DNA of 64,000 nucleotides. It comes from Lachnospiraceae bacterium (lineage in GTDB: Bacteria > Bacillota > Clostridia > Lachnospirales > Lachnospiraceae). This document shows, in pieces, positions 1 through 7,518 of this stretch. Each line of letters starts with the position of its first letter. The first letter of the stretch is position 1. Under the pieces are notes generated by a model that saw only the letters and a program-made list of their open reading frames with translations, was not told where the DNA came from and searched no databases. Location: the NCBI GenBank assembly GCA_024699325.1, contig JAILPS010000055.1, positions 1 through 64,000 of the forward strand, read 5' to 3'. The translations under genes were made by a program, and so were the position numbers.

Positions 1-605
1 TTTGATAATTGATACTGCTCTTCGAACGCGAAGCGCAGGAACCACTTATGGTGGACCTTCTCCAGCGTCGGACAGGACATATGCTCCGTATTGCAGTGCT
101 TCCTGATATACTGCATATCGGTATGCTTCAGGTTGAAGCAAACCCAGTTCCAGTCGCCATTTACGAAGAGCTTGAGATATACTGCATCTTCTTCACCGGC
201 GTTATAGGAGTTATCCTTATAAAACGTCGGCATAACATTGCGCTTCTTTTGAAGGGTGGGAACTTTGCCTTTGCATCCACCGGCAAGCCAGTTATCATAG
301 CTGCTGTGATAGGACGACAATGCCCCAAGGGCGTAGCTTATGGCAGTCCTACGCATATACGACGGCATCTTCCGGAACGATATGTCAAAATCCGGATACT
401 TCGGAAGGTTGTTTTTTGTACCGTGGATCAGCTTCTCGGCATGGTTGTTTCGCAGCTTGCCCGGCAGGACTGAAAGCTCAGCCCATTCCTGCTCAAATAC
501 GTCTATACAGTATGACACCGCCTCGTTGAAAAGAGTGATGGTTCTGTAAAAGATCTTATGGACATGTCTGATCTCAATGCCGTAGCTTGATGTCTGTTTT
601 GCCAT
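1..605 (-). mobile_element. TnpB-family (IS200/IS605-type) transposon protein, N-terminal part, cut by the window edge
   Basis: An uninterrupted frame starts at ATG 603-605 and runs off the left end (201 complete codons). It begins MAKQTSSYGIEIRHVHKIFY and is preceded by AGGAG with a good spacing. The composition (N-terminal RHVHKIFYRTITLFNEAV, then GKVPTLQKKRNVMPTFYK, then HHKWFLRFAFE) is like the N-terminal wedge/REC region of TnpB-like proteins of IS605/IS1341 elements in Clostridia. TnpB proteins are RNA-guided DNA nucleases. The catalytic RuvC residues and zinc finger would lie outside the window, so activity cannot be judged. No tnpA is visible on the right side, only a hairpin at 739-760. 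The family call is by pattern recognition and is fairly but not fully secure. Confidence 0.7.
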
Positions 606-734
606 ATGTCACTCCTTTCCGCGGATCTGATTACCAGATAATTATACCACAGAAGCGCGCAAAAAGCAAACATTTGTTTGGCGCGTCTTGGCCGCTTAGG
701 CGGCCATATACGCTGCTATACACAAAGGCGACGC

Positions 735-775
735 TTGACCCCTCAGCTAAAGCAGAGGGGATTGCGCGTCAAATA
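735..775 (-). repeat. IS605-like terminal hairpin between the glycosyltransferase and tnpB
   Basis: On the minus strand CCCCTC-T-GC-TTTA-GC-T-GAGGGG folds into a hairpin (plus 739-760). It is preceded by CAAT and followed by TCAAG, and a TTGAC pentamer lies seven bases before the stem, overlapping the glycosyltransferase stop codon. CCCC...GCTTTAGC...GGGG hairpins followed by TCAA are typical of IS605-family element ends and of TnpB guide-RNA 3' scaffolds. It probably marks one end of the element carrying the adjacent tnpB. Confidence 0.5.
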
Positions 776-2304
776 AGTTCAAAACCAGGGGATTTCTTAG
801 AAAATGCCCTGTTGTACCATCTGTCCTGCGTGTCTGCGTATCTGCGCTCAAATGCCTCGCTAACAGCATCCACAGATGCCTCTGGGATGGTCACTGTCTC
901 AGGGAGTATCAAAACCTTCTCCCTCATGTCAGAACATTTGACGCACAGGTCCCTGTCCCAGCTGTTTCCCATGTTCGTATCTATGCCACCGGCTCTGTAG
1001 AACAGCTCTCCTCTTATCATCATGCATTTGCCGCTAAGCGCAGAGACGCTTCTGCTCATGAGAAGCCTTCCCATGTATCCGGGCTCTCCCAGTGGCACAC
1101 CTGTAAATGTGTCGCCCACGCCGTACACAAAACCTCCCTGCACGATCTTTGCGCCGTCGCCGATAAGTGTTCCCACCGCTCCGACGCCCTGCCTCATGCA
1201 GTTGCCGGCTAAAACGCCGAGAAGCTCATCGGTAATCTCCACACTATTATCCACAAACAGTATGAGCTTATCTCTGTATGCGCTAATATCCACAACGGGA
1301 ATGGTGTTTTTTGAGGTCTTGACTATGGCGATGTCGGGAAGCTTCTCCAGCTCGTATGTGACTCTGTAGGTTCCTGCGAGCGCTCCGTCACGCGCTGTGC
1401 CCGCGTCCCCCGTCCTGTCAAGATGAGCCTGAAGCGCCCTTCTTCCCGCGTCGATGGCGTAGGTTTTGGTGGACATGTCTGAGGCCGTCGAGCCCCTGTG
1501 ACATCTCCAGTGGTAGAGCACATGGCTTATGTGGTGAATGCATGTCGCCTTCTCCACAGCGCGCAGAATAAAATCATAGTCCTGCGCCCCGTCGTATTCG
1601 CCGTTTAACACTCCCACGCTCTCTAGAAGCGATCTCTTAACCGCAGTCATGTGGGAGATATAATTCACATTTCTGAGAAGCTCCATGTCAAATTCCGGCT
1701 TAAAATGCGGGTCGTAGTGCAGACCTCTCTCGTCGATTTTATCTTCGTCGGAGTATATAAGGTCCACCGAGGGCTTCTTCTTCGCCACGTGGTAAATGCC
1801 GTACAGCGCATCCGCGCTAAGCTCATCGTCGTGGTCACAGAAAACTATCCACTCGCCCCTGGCTAATGCTATGGCCTCGTTTGTGTTTCCCGCTATCCCC
1901 AGGTTTTCTTCAAGCCTCTTGTAGATGACTCTCTTGTCGCCGCCTGAAGCGCTGTTTACAACATTCTCAAGCTCGGGATACTCCTCCTGCGTGCGCTCAT
2001 AGCCGCTTCCGTCGGCGATTATAAGCTCCCAGTTTTCGTAGGAGCTGTTCATGACAGAAGCAATAAGTCTCCTCATAAACGCGGGCTTCGTCCTGAATGC
2101 GGGCACCACAACGCTTATAAGCGGCGCGCCCTCACATATCTTCTCTCTCTGGCTTATAAGCTTCTGCTTAGAGGGCTTATGCGTCAGATAATATCTGTTG
2201 TACTTTATGAGATCCACATGGAGTAACTTCGACGCGGCCTTCTTCACAAAACCGCAGCCGCCTCCTGCCATGTATGTTCTGCATTTGTTTATAAGTTTCT
2301 TCAT
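769..2304 (-). CDS. GT2-family glycosyltransferase
   Basis: A 511-residue protein with a GT-A fold domain starting near residue 62 (PLISVVVPAF). It has the metal/nucleotide-binding acidic cluster FCDHDDE (~155-161) and a second conserved stretch DLIYSDEDKI...DPHFKPEFD (~181-206), typical of family 2 glycosyltransferases that build surface polysaccharides. Residues 1-60 are basic, and the ~300-511 part is an extra domain without a recognised motif. No transmembrane segment is evident, so it is probably cytoplasmic or peripheral. It lies 14 bases after the DUF2142 membrane protein, consistent with co-transcription in an envelope-glycan function. The acceptor and sugar cannot be deduced. Its TGA overlaps the TTGAC next to the IS-type hairpin. 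Confidence 0.85.
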   Translation of the reverse strand: MKKLINKCRTYMAGGGCGFVKKAASKLLHVDLIKYNRYYLTHKPSKQKLISQREKICEGAPLISVVVPAFRTKPAFMRRLIASVMNSSYENWELIIADGSGYERTQEEYPELENVVNSASGGDKRVIYKRLEENLGIAGNTNEAIALARGEWIVFCDHDDELSADALYGIYHVAKKKPSVDLIYSDEDKIDERGLHYDPHFKPEFDMELLRNVNYISHMTAVKRSLLESVGVLNGEYDGAQDYDFILRAVEKATCIHHISHVLYHWRCHRGSTASDMSTKTYAIDAGRRALQAHLDRTGDAGTARDGALAGTYRVTYELEKLPDIAIVKTSKNTIPVVDISAYRDKLILFVDNSVEITDELLGVLAGNCMRQGVGAVGTLIGDGAKIVQGGFVYGVGDTFTGVPLGEPGYMGRLLMSRSVSALSGKCMMIRGELFYRAGGIDTNMGNSWDRDLCVKCSDMREKVLILPETVTIPEASVDAVSEAFERRYADTQDRWYNRAFSKKSPGFELI

Positions 2305-2318
2305 ATCCTGTCCCTATA

Positions 2319-3926
2319 TCAGCTCGCGCCAAGCATTTTCATGACTCCTGAGCGGCTCATAACCTCCGCGATTATGCAGCCTATCGCCCAGTAGTTTATA
2401 ACCGCCGCGCCAAAAACAATCCATCTCTCAGAACCGTCCCGCCTTCTTATGGCGTCGGTTCTTATGCCAAGCATAAACAGTGGCAGCACGGGCAGGAAGT
2501 AGCGCCCCTGCACGCCGTAGATAAACTGTGCGCCCTCAGGCGTGTACACCAAAAACAGCGCTGCCATAGTCATAAGCGAACAGCACACAGCCGCCGCTAT
2601 AGCTACGGTTCTCTGTCCGGGCTTGAAATATGTGGGCTCACCTGCGCTCTTGACCGCCGTGAAGCACCCCAGAATTGCCACGAAAACGATGAGAATTCTT
2701 GGAAGCGTGACATCCTGCCAGCCAAGTCTAAGCCCCAGCATATCATCAAACCAGGAGCCCGCGTAGACCGCAAGCGTATTCACGAATATCTTAAACACGG
2801 TCATGGGGTTTCCAAGTATGAAGCTCATGGGGTAGACCGTGGTACCCGCATAGTCAAGATACGGGTCAGTCTGCGAAACATATTCATCAATCTTTACAAG
2901 CTTAAGCGCTAAGAAGAAGCCTCCCACCACGAACGCCATGCTAAGGGCTGAGATCACATACTTCTTCGCGCTTCCAAACTTCGCCCTTGGTATCATGAAC
3001 ATGAGAAGTGCTAAGAATATGTAAACCGTCTTGACAGGCGCCATGATGGTCATGACTGCGGTAAGAATCACCATATCCCTAACCCTCACCCTGTCTGCCA
3101 TAAACGCCAGTTGCAGAACATATGCCGTGAAGTAGAAGCTAAATGCCAGCACTAAAACGTCATATGAGCAGGATGCTATCTGGTTAAGCGTCATGGGAAG
3201 CGCGCATATGAAGAAGAACACCTCCCTGCCAAAGGGCAGTTTTCTCATGGTTAGCACATAGAAAACCATGAAGAATATTATGGAGAACAGTCTTCCCATG
3301 AGCATGAGAGGTATCTGTCTCATGCCAAATATTCTGGCGATGGTTATGCCAAGCGCCGACGGAAAGTATGCAATCCACAGACATTCCACGGGCTCGTCAA
3401 GGGTAAAAGCCACGGGGGTGTTGTCCACGCTTCCCCCCATGTTGGTCACGAGCTTATAGTAGTCGTCGTTACCCGGGAAGTCATTTAGCAATATGTTGAC
3501 ATCCTCGGCCCTCATGTAGACGTGGTTGTTTTCGTCCACCGCCTCCTTAAACATCATCTGGTTGGACAGCTTGTACGCCGCCAGATAGTGTCTTATGTCG
3601 TCCGCCGATGACATAGGGGGCATCACAAACATGTATGTGAACGCCAGCACACTTATCAGCACGCTCGTAACCACTGTAAATGATGGCTTCTTAGCCTTGA
3701 CATTGACAAACAAAACCACAGCTAGAAGCACAAGCCCCGCAAGCCCCAAAAATACCCCTATTAAGAAAAGCACCCACAGTTTGTGATACTGTGGGATGGC
3801 CTCTGTGACAGGATGTATTCCAAAGCAGGACTCCACATAGACAGCGATGAGCGCCACGATTATCATGGCAACCGCCCCGTAAAATGCCTTATTCTGTTTT
3901 GAAAACTCTGCTATTTTCTTAAACAT
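2319..3926 (-). CDS. DUF2142-like polytopic membrane protein
   Basis: A 535-residue protein with about ten to twelve hydrophobic helices. A long extracytoplasmic loop follows the second or third helix (around PPMSSADDIRHYLAAYKLSN), and a late GVQGRYFLPVLPLF motif precedes the last helices. A PxxDxxxH-like loop motif plus the C-terminal QGRYFLP motif is characteristic of DUF2142 proteins, which resemble GT-C type glycosyltransferases/polymerases and usually accompany surface polysaccharide genes. The partner is probably the GT2 enzyme immediately downstream. Enzymatic activity is not established for the family, and the assignment rests on motif recognition. Confidence 0.72.
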   Translation of the reverse strand: MFKKIAEFSKQNKAFYGAVAMIIVALIAVYVESCFGIHPVTEAIPQYHKLWVLFLIGVFLGLAGLVLLAVVLFVNVKAKKPSFTVVTSVLISVLAFTYMFVMPPMSSADDIRHYLAAYKLSNQMMFKEAVDENNHVYMRAEDVNILLNDFPGNDDYYKLVTNMGGSVDNTPVAFTLDEPVECLWIAYFPSALGITIARIFGMRQIPLMLMGRLFSIIFFMVFYVLTMRKLPFGREVFFFICALPMTLNQIASCSYDVLVLAFSFYFTAYVLQLAFMADRVRVRDMVILTAVMTIMAPVKTVYIFLALLMFMIPRAKFGSAKKYVISALSMAFVVGGFFLALKLVKIDEYVSQTDPYLDYAGTTVYPMSFILGNPMTVFKIFVNTLAVYAGSWFDDMLGLRLGWQDVTLPRILIVFVAILGCFTAVKSAGEPTYFKPGQRTVAIAAAVCCSLMTMAALFLVYTPEGAQFIYGVQGRYFLPVLPLFMLGIRTDAIRRRDGSERWIVFGAAVINYWAIGCIIAEVMSRSGVMKMLGAS

Positions 3927-3938
3927 ATTTACTCCGCA

Positions 3939-4223
3939 TTAAAGTGTAAGTACATTTACATCGTCGTTTTTCTCTTCCTCAGGCTCTGCCTCATCAGCCG
4001 CCACCTCTGGTGCCTCCTGCTCATCCGCCTGCTCAAGCTCCTGAACGCTGACAGAAGTTTCCACATCTTCTTCAGGCTCAGCCTCTGAAACCTCCTCATC
4101 GGCCTCTTCCGTCAGCTCGTCGTAGGCCTCCTCGCCTGACTTGCCCAAAATATAGTCTAAAACCCAGCAACTGCCAGCTAAAACGATGGCCCCCACCATA
4201 ATCTTCTTAAGTTTCTTGCTCAT
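3939..4223 (-). CDS. Small membrane-anchored acidic protein, function unknown
   Basis: A 94-residue protein. A short basic N-terminus (MSKKLKK) precedes one hydrophobic helix (~8-26), and the rest is extremely rich in Glu/Asp, with low-complexity EEA/EPEE runs. I do not recognise a family. The topology (lysines first, then a helix) predicts either an uncleaved anchor or a signal peptide with an acidic outside or inside tail. It sits between the 34-aa membrane peptide and the DUF2142 protein with 12-base spacing, so it is probably part of the same transcript. The start is preceded by GGGGGTAAT. Confidence 0.6.
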   Translation of the reverse strand: MSKKLKKIMVGAIVLAGSCWVLDYILGKSGEEAYDELTEEADEEVSEAEPEEDVETSVSVQELEQADEQEAPEVAADEAEPEEEKNDDVNVLTL

Positions 4224-4233
4224 ATTACCCCCA

Positions 4234-4338
4234 TTAGCCGCGCTTAAAAACGCCGCTGTTCATCACAAAATCAAAAACATATATCACGCAGCCGGCGGTG
4301 ACTAAAACTGCCAGCATATTCTCTACCGCTTCCCTCAT
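4234..4338 (-). CDS. 34-aa single-helix membrane peptide
   Basis: A very short frame translates to 34 residues, MREAVENMLAVLVTAGCVIY followed by VFDFVMNSGVFKRG. It is one hydrophobic helix with a charged start and a basic end. The ATG lies two bases past the trmL stop codon (TAGCATG) and the stop is ten bases before the next start, so it is tightly packed in the trmL-downstream transcript. GAGG lies upstream with short spacing. There is no family recognition. Support comes from packing and membrane-peptide composition only. Confidence 0.45.
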   Translation of the reverse strand: MREAVENMLAVLVTAGCVIYVFDFVMNSGVFKRG

Positions 4339-4339
4339 G

Positions 4340-4840
4340 CTACACCTCGTCGTGCCAATGCAGTCTGTGAAGATTTCCCTTAAGCTGCATATTCGCAAAA
4401 TCATTCTGTCTTAGAGCCTCGTATAAAACTATGGCCACGGAGTTTGACAGGTTAAGGGAGCGTATCTCCTCGTTCATGGGTATCCTTATGGACGTCTCCT
4501 CGTTGTCCACAAGTATCTCCTCAGGAATGCCCGCGCTCTCCTTGCCAAACATTATGAAACAGTCAGGCTCATACTCCACCTGCGTATATGTATGTCTGGC
4601 CTTCGTGGTCGCCATGTAAACCTTCGCCCCCGGGTTCTTCGCCAGGAAATCGTTGTAGTCGTTGTACACGTGAAGATCAAGCTTATCCCAGTAGTCCATG
4701 CCGGCGCGCTTGACCATCTTGTCGCTTATGGAAAACCCAAGCGGCTCTATAAGGTGCAGGCTGGTGCCGGTGGCCACGCATGTTCTGCCTATATTTCCTG
4801 TGTTGGCCGGAATCTCCGGCTCAAATAAGACTATGTTCAA
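4340..4840 (-). CDS. trmL: tRNA (cytidine(34)-2'-O)-methyltransferase
   Basis: A 166-residue SPOUT-class methyltransferase. The N-terminal PEIPANTGNIGRTC motif (~8-21), the MFGKESAGIP motif (~96-105) and the C-terminal knot segment IPMNEEIRSLNLSNSVAIVLYE (~119-140) match TrmL/YibK. This enzyme transfers a methyl group from AdoMet to the ribose of the wobble nucleotide in certain leucine tRNAs. Length is typical for the minimal family without an extra RNA-binding domain. It starts one base after the aminotransferase stop and is probably co-transcribed with it. Confidence 0.93.
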   Translation of the reverse strand: MNIVLFEPEIPANTGNIGRTCVATGTSLHLIEPLGFSISDKMVKRAGMDYWDKLDLHVYNDYNDFLAKNPGAKVYMATTKARHTYTQVEYEPDCFIMFGKESAGIPEEILVDNEETSIRIPMNEEIRSLNLSNSVAIVLYEALRQNDFANMQLKGNLHRLHWHDEV

Positions 4841-4841
4841 A

Positions 4842-6005
4842 TCACGCCTCCAGGCCCTTCACAAACACTTCAATTCTGTCGAGAGCTATCTTGAGATTCT
4901 CCAGAGAATATGCATAGCTTATTCTTAGGAAGCCCTCTCCGCAGTCGCCAAATGCGGTTCCAGGAACCACGGCAACCTTCTGTGTCTGTAGGAGTTTCGT
5001 CGCAAACTCCTCGCTGCTCATGTTAAATCTCTTGATGCTTGGGAACACGTAGAATGCCCCGTACGGCTCAAAACAGTCAAGTCCCATGTCGCGAAGTCTG
5101 GTCACGACATAGCGTCTTCTCTGATTATATGACTCCCTCATCTTGGCAACATCAGGATCTCCATCCCTCATGGCCACAACGGCAGCGTACTGGCTGGTTG
5201 TAGGCGCGCACATGATGGCAAACTGATGGATCTTTAACATCTGGCTAAGGATCAGCTCAGGCGCTGCAGCGTAGCCAAGTCTCCAGCCCGTCATGGCATA
5301 TGCCTTCGAGAAGCCGTTGATCACAACTGTTCTCTCCCTCATGCCTGGAAGTGAAGCTATGGAGACATGCTCCCCTGAGTATGTGAGCTCAGAGTAGATT
5401 TCGTCTGAGATTACGAAGATGTCCTTCTCTATACAAACCTCGGCGATGTCCATAAGATCCTCCCTGCTCATAACTGCGCCGGTAGGGTTGTTTGGAAATG
5501 CCAAAACTAATATTTTTGTCTTATCTGTTACAGCGTCTAAGAGCTCCTGCTTAGTTAGTCTGAACTGGTTCTCCTCCTTCAGGTTAATGAAGACCGGAAC
5601 GCCGTCAGCTAACTGGCAGCATGGAAGGTATGAGACATAGCAGGGCTGTGGTATCAAAACCTCCTCGCCGGGGTTTAACATGGCTCTCATGGCCAGGTCA
5701 ATCGCCTCGCTGCCTCCGACCGTCACCATAATCTCATGGTTTGGATCGTATTTGACATTGATCCTTCTCTCTAAATAGTTGGAAATCTCCTGCTTAAGCT
5801 CCTTGAGTCCCGAGTTGGAGGTGTAGAAGGTTTTGCCCTTCTCCAGGGAATATATTCCCTCCTCGCGGATGTGCCACGGCGTGTCGAAGTCGGGCTCGCC
5901 AACTCCGAGGGAGATTGCGTCCTTCATTTCGCTTACGATATCGAAGAACTTCCTGATGCCTGACGGCTTGATGTCTATTACTTTGTCTGCTAAAGGGTTT
6001 CTCAT
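4842..6005 (-). CDS. PLP-dependent class I aminotransferase (AlaT/PatA-like)
   Basis: A 387-residue fold-type I aminotransferase. The PLP Lys is K234 in GFSKAYAMTGWRLGY. Other cofactor residues are the PNNPTG loop (~171-176) and SDEIYSEL with Asp201/Tyr204. FLRISYA near the C-terminus supplies the substrate-carboxylate Arg. It overlaps the Lrp/AsnC regulator by four bases (ATGA), the arrangement of the alaR-alaT pair of Bacillus subtilis. An alanine- or aromatic-type aminotransferase controlled by the neighbouring regulator is therefore likely. The exact substrate cannot be read from the sequence. Confidence 0.88.
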   Translation of the reverse strand: MRNPLADKVIDIKPSGIRKFFDIVSEMKDAISLGVGEPDFDTPWHIREEGIYSLEKGKTFYTSNSGLKELKQEISNYLERRINVKYDPNHEIMVTVGGSEAIDLAMRAMLNPGEEVLIPQPCYVSYLPCCQLADGVPVFINLKEENQFRLTKQELLDAVTDKTKILVLAFPNNPTGAVMSREDLMDIAEVCIEKDIFVISDEIYSELTYSGEHVSIASLPGMRERTVVINGFSKAYAMTGWRLGYAAAPELILSQMLKIHQFAIMCAPTTSQYAAVVAMRDGDPDVAKMRESYNQRRRYVVTRLRDMGLDCFEPYGAFYVFPSIKRFNMSSEEFATKLLQTQKVAVVPGTAFGDCGEGFLRISYAYSLENLKIALDRIEVFVKGLEA

Positions 6006-6484
6006 GGTGTCACTAACATCCTTTCGTCATGTGGCTTGGATACGAGAATTGTTCCGTGATCCTTATACTTCTTGAGCACGAAATGTGTCGCCGTGCTCAG
6101 AACCTCGTCCATAGGGGCGAGCTTGTCTGATACGAACTGCGCAACACCTCTCATGGTCTTGCCCTCGATGATTACGGTGAAATCAAATGCGCCGCTCATA
6201 AGATATACAGCGTGAACCTCGCTGTACTGATATATTCTCTCCGCGATCTTGTCAAATCCCATGCCTCTCTGAGGTGTAACCTTCACCTCTATGAGCGCTG
6301 TGACCTTCTCCTCGCTGGTTCCGTCCCAGTTGATAAGTGTGTGGTATCCGCAGATAACATTTTCCGCTTCCATATCACCGATACAATTCGCCACTTCCAC
6401 CTCGTCCTCGCCGAGCAGAATGGCCAGATCGTGCACGCTGATGCGCGCGTTCTTCTCTAATACGCTAAGAATCTTCTCTCTCAT
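6002..6484 (-). CDS. Lrp/AsnC-family transcriptional regulator
   Basis: A 160-residue protein with an N-terminal winged-helix region (residues ~1-55, ILSVLEKNARISVHDLAILL). It is followed by the RAM/AsnC ligand-binding domain (~65-140), which includes ALIEVKVTPQRGMGFDKIAERI and AVYLMSGAFDFTVIIEGK. Such proteins sense amino acids and often regulate the adjacent gene. It overlaps the aminotransferase downstream by four bases and the AIR-synthase-like gene upstream by four bases, so the three are translationally coupled. Control of the aminotransferase in the manner of B. subtilis AlaR is inferred from context. Confidence 0.9.
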   Translation of the reverse strand: MREKILSVLEKNARISVHDLAILLGEDEVEVANCIGDMEAENVICGYHTLINWDGTSEEKVTALIEVKVTPQRGMGFDKIAERIYQYSEVHAVYLMSGAFDFTVIIEGKTMRGVAQFVSDKLAPMDEVLSTATHFVLKKYKDHGTILVSKPHDERMLVTP

Positions 6485-7410
6485 TTCACACCTCTCATAA
6501 ATCTATATAGTTCATCCTGGGCGGGTCTGTCCACGTAGCTGCCCTCGAGCCCCCTGAAAAACAGGCCCTTTAAGTCAGCGCTTACCTGGCCGATCACGTT
6601 CACAGGAAAACCTGCATCTGTAATCTGTGAAGCTATACTATCCGGATCATCCGTTATTATAATGGCCGCGCCGTCGCCTGCAAGCTGATAGGGGTTTACA
6701 TCCAGCGCCTCGCAAACCTCCACGCATTCCTGGCGGATACACATATCCCTGAGGGAAATATTGTAGCCAACGCGCACATTCTCCTTGATTTCCCAGAGAG
6801 ATTTTAACACGCCGCCCTCTGAGACCGGCTTGACAAATGCATGTATGTTCCTGAGCGCCTTCAGACTGAAGCTGTAGTTGGCGGCTGCCTCCTCTAAGAT
6901 GTCACTGTGGACCTTCTCTGACAGTTCCTCCCTAAGCTCCTGCGCCAGAATACTGCTTCCGGCGTCCCCGACGTATCCCGCCATCAAAATGGTCTGACCC
7001 TCGGGCTTCGCCTTAAGCCGAAGCTCATCTGCGTGGGCTAGCGCGCCAAATGTTATCACGGGAATGTCTGCACATATCCCTGTGAGCGCTCCAAATGTGA
7101 GGCTTACGCCCTCATCCCTTGCGATATCCACAAGCTCTTCCATCACAGTCTTAAGCTTCTCCTCAGAATACTTCTCAGGATATGCTATGTCAACTGTAAC
7201 CAAAAACGGCTCTGCCCCCAGGCAGTAGACCTCGTTCAAGGCTCTGCACAGGCCAAGCTTTAAAAACTTGAGTCCCCTGTGGGTTATGACGCTGCTGCTT
7301 CTTATAAGTCCGCCGCCGCATGAAACTGCGCCGTCAGGCCATGCATTTTCAACACTCGCACCCCGCGTAAGTCTCACATACGCGTTGTACGGTGTGCTAC
7401 CCTCTCTCAT
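6481..7410 (-). CDS. AIR synthase-related (PurM/HypE-like) protein
   Basis: A 309-residue protein with the two-domain PurM-type layout. The N-terminal ATP-binding half has a Gly-rich GAVSCGGGLIRSSS segment and a CLGAEPFLVTVDIAYP strand. The C-terminal half has MAGYVGDAGSSILA and VSEGGVLKSLWEIKENVRVGYNI, reminiscent of the GG-L-A-L segment of HypE/ThiL/SelD relatives. It is not a canonical PurM, ThiL or SelD: the order of motifs and the immediate partners differ and no hyp or sel genes are nearby. It overlaps the Lrp regulator. The function is unassigned, and a phosphoryl-transfer ATPase acting with the amino-acid genes is only a guess. Confidence 0.7.
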   Translation of the reverse strand: MREGSTPYNAYVRLTRGASVENAWPDGAVSCGGGLIRSSSVITHRGLKFLKLGLCRALNEVYCLGAEPFLVTVDIAYPEKYSEEKLKTVMEELVDIARDEGVSLTFGALTGICADIPVITFGALAHADELRLKAKPEGQTILMAGYVGDAGSSILAQELREELSEKVHSDILEEAAANYSFSLKALRNIHAFVKPVSEGGVLKSLWEIKENVRVGYNISLRDMCIRQECVEVCEALDVNPYQLAGDGAAIIITDDPDSIASQITDAGFPVNVIGQVSADLKGLFFRGLEGSYVDRPAQDELYRFMRGVK

Positions 7411-7411
7411 A

Positions 7412-7510
7412 TTAGTAGAACATAGGGGTAATCACTGATGCAACCATTGCCAGCACTAAAACTATGCAAATGATCATCGCGATTTTTCTGGTCTTCTTCT
7501 TGTTTAACAT
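7412..7510 (-). CDS. 32-aa membrane peptide, Prli42-like
   Basis: A 32-residue frame starts MLNKKKTRKIAMIICIVLVL and ends AMVASVITPMFY: a basic N-terminus followed by one helix. It has a strong ribosome binding site (GAGGAG, spacing ~4-5). It ends one base before the AIR-synthase start and begins eight bases after the serine hydrolase. Size, N-terminal NKK and the helix resemble the Prli42 family of Firmicutes, tiny membrane proteins that anchor the stressosome in Listeria. The resemblance is by pattern only, and no stressosome genes are in the window. Confidence 0.6.
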   Translation of the reverse strand: MLNKKKTRKIAMIICIVLVLAMVASVITPMFY

Positions 7511-7518
7511 AATACTCC

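Noticed and set aside
9-473. Plus-strand 154-codon open frame at the left edge
   Set aside because: It is the antisense of the TnpB-family frame on the minus strand, which has a ribosome binding site and family-like sequence.
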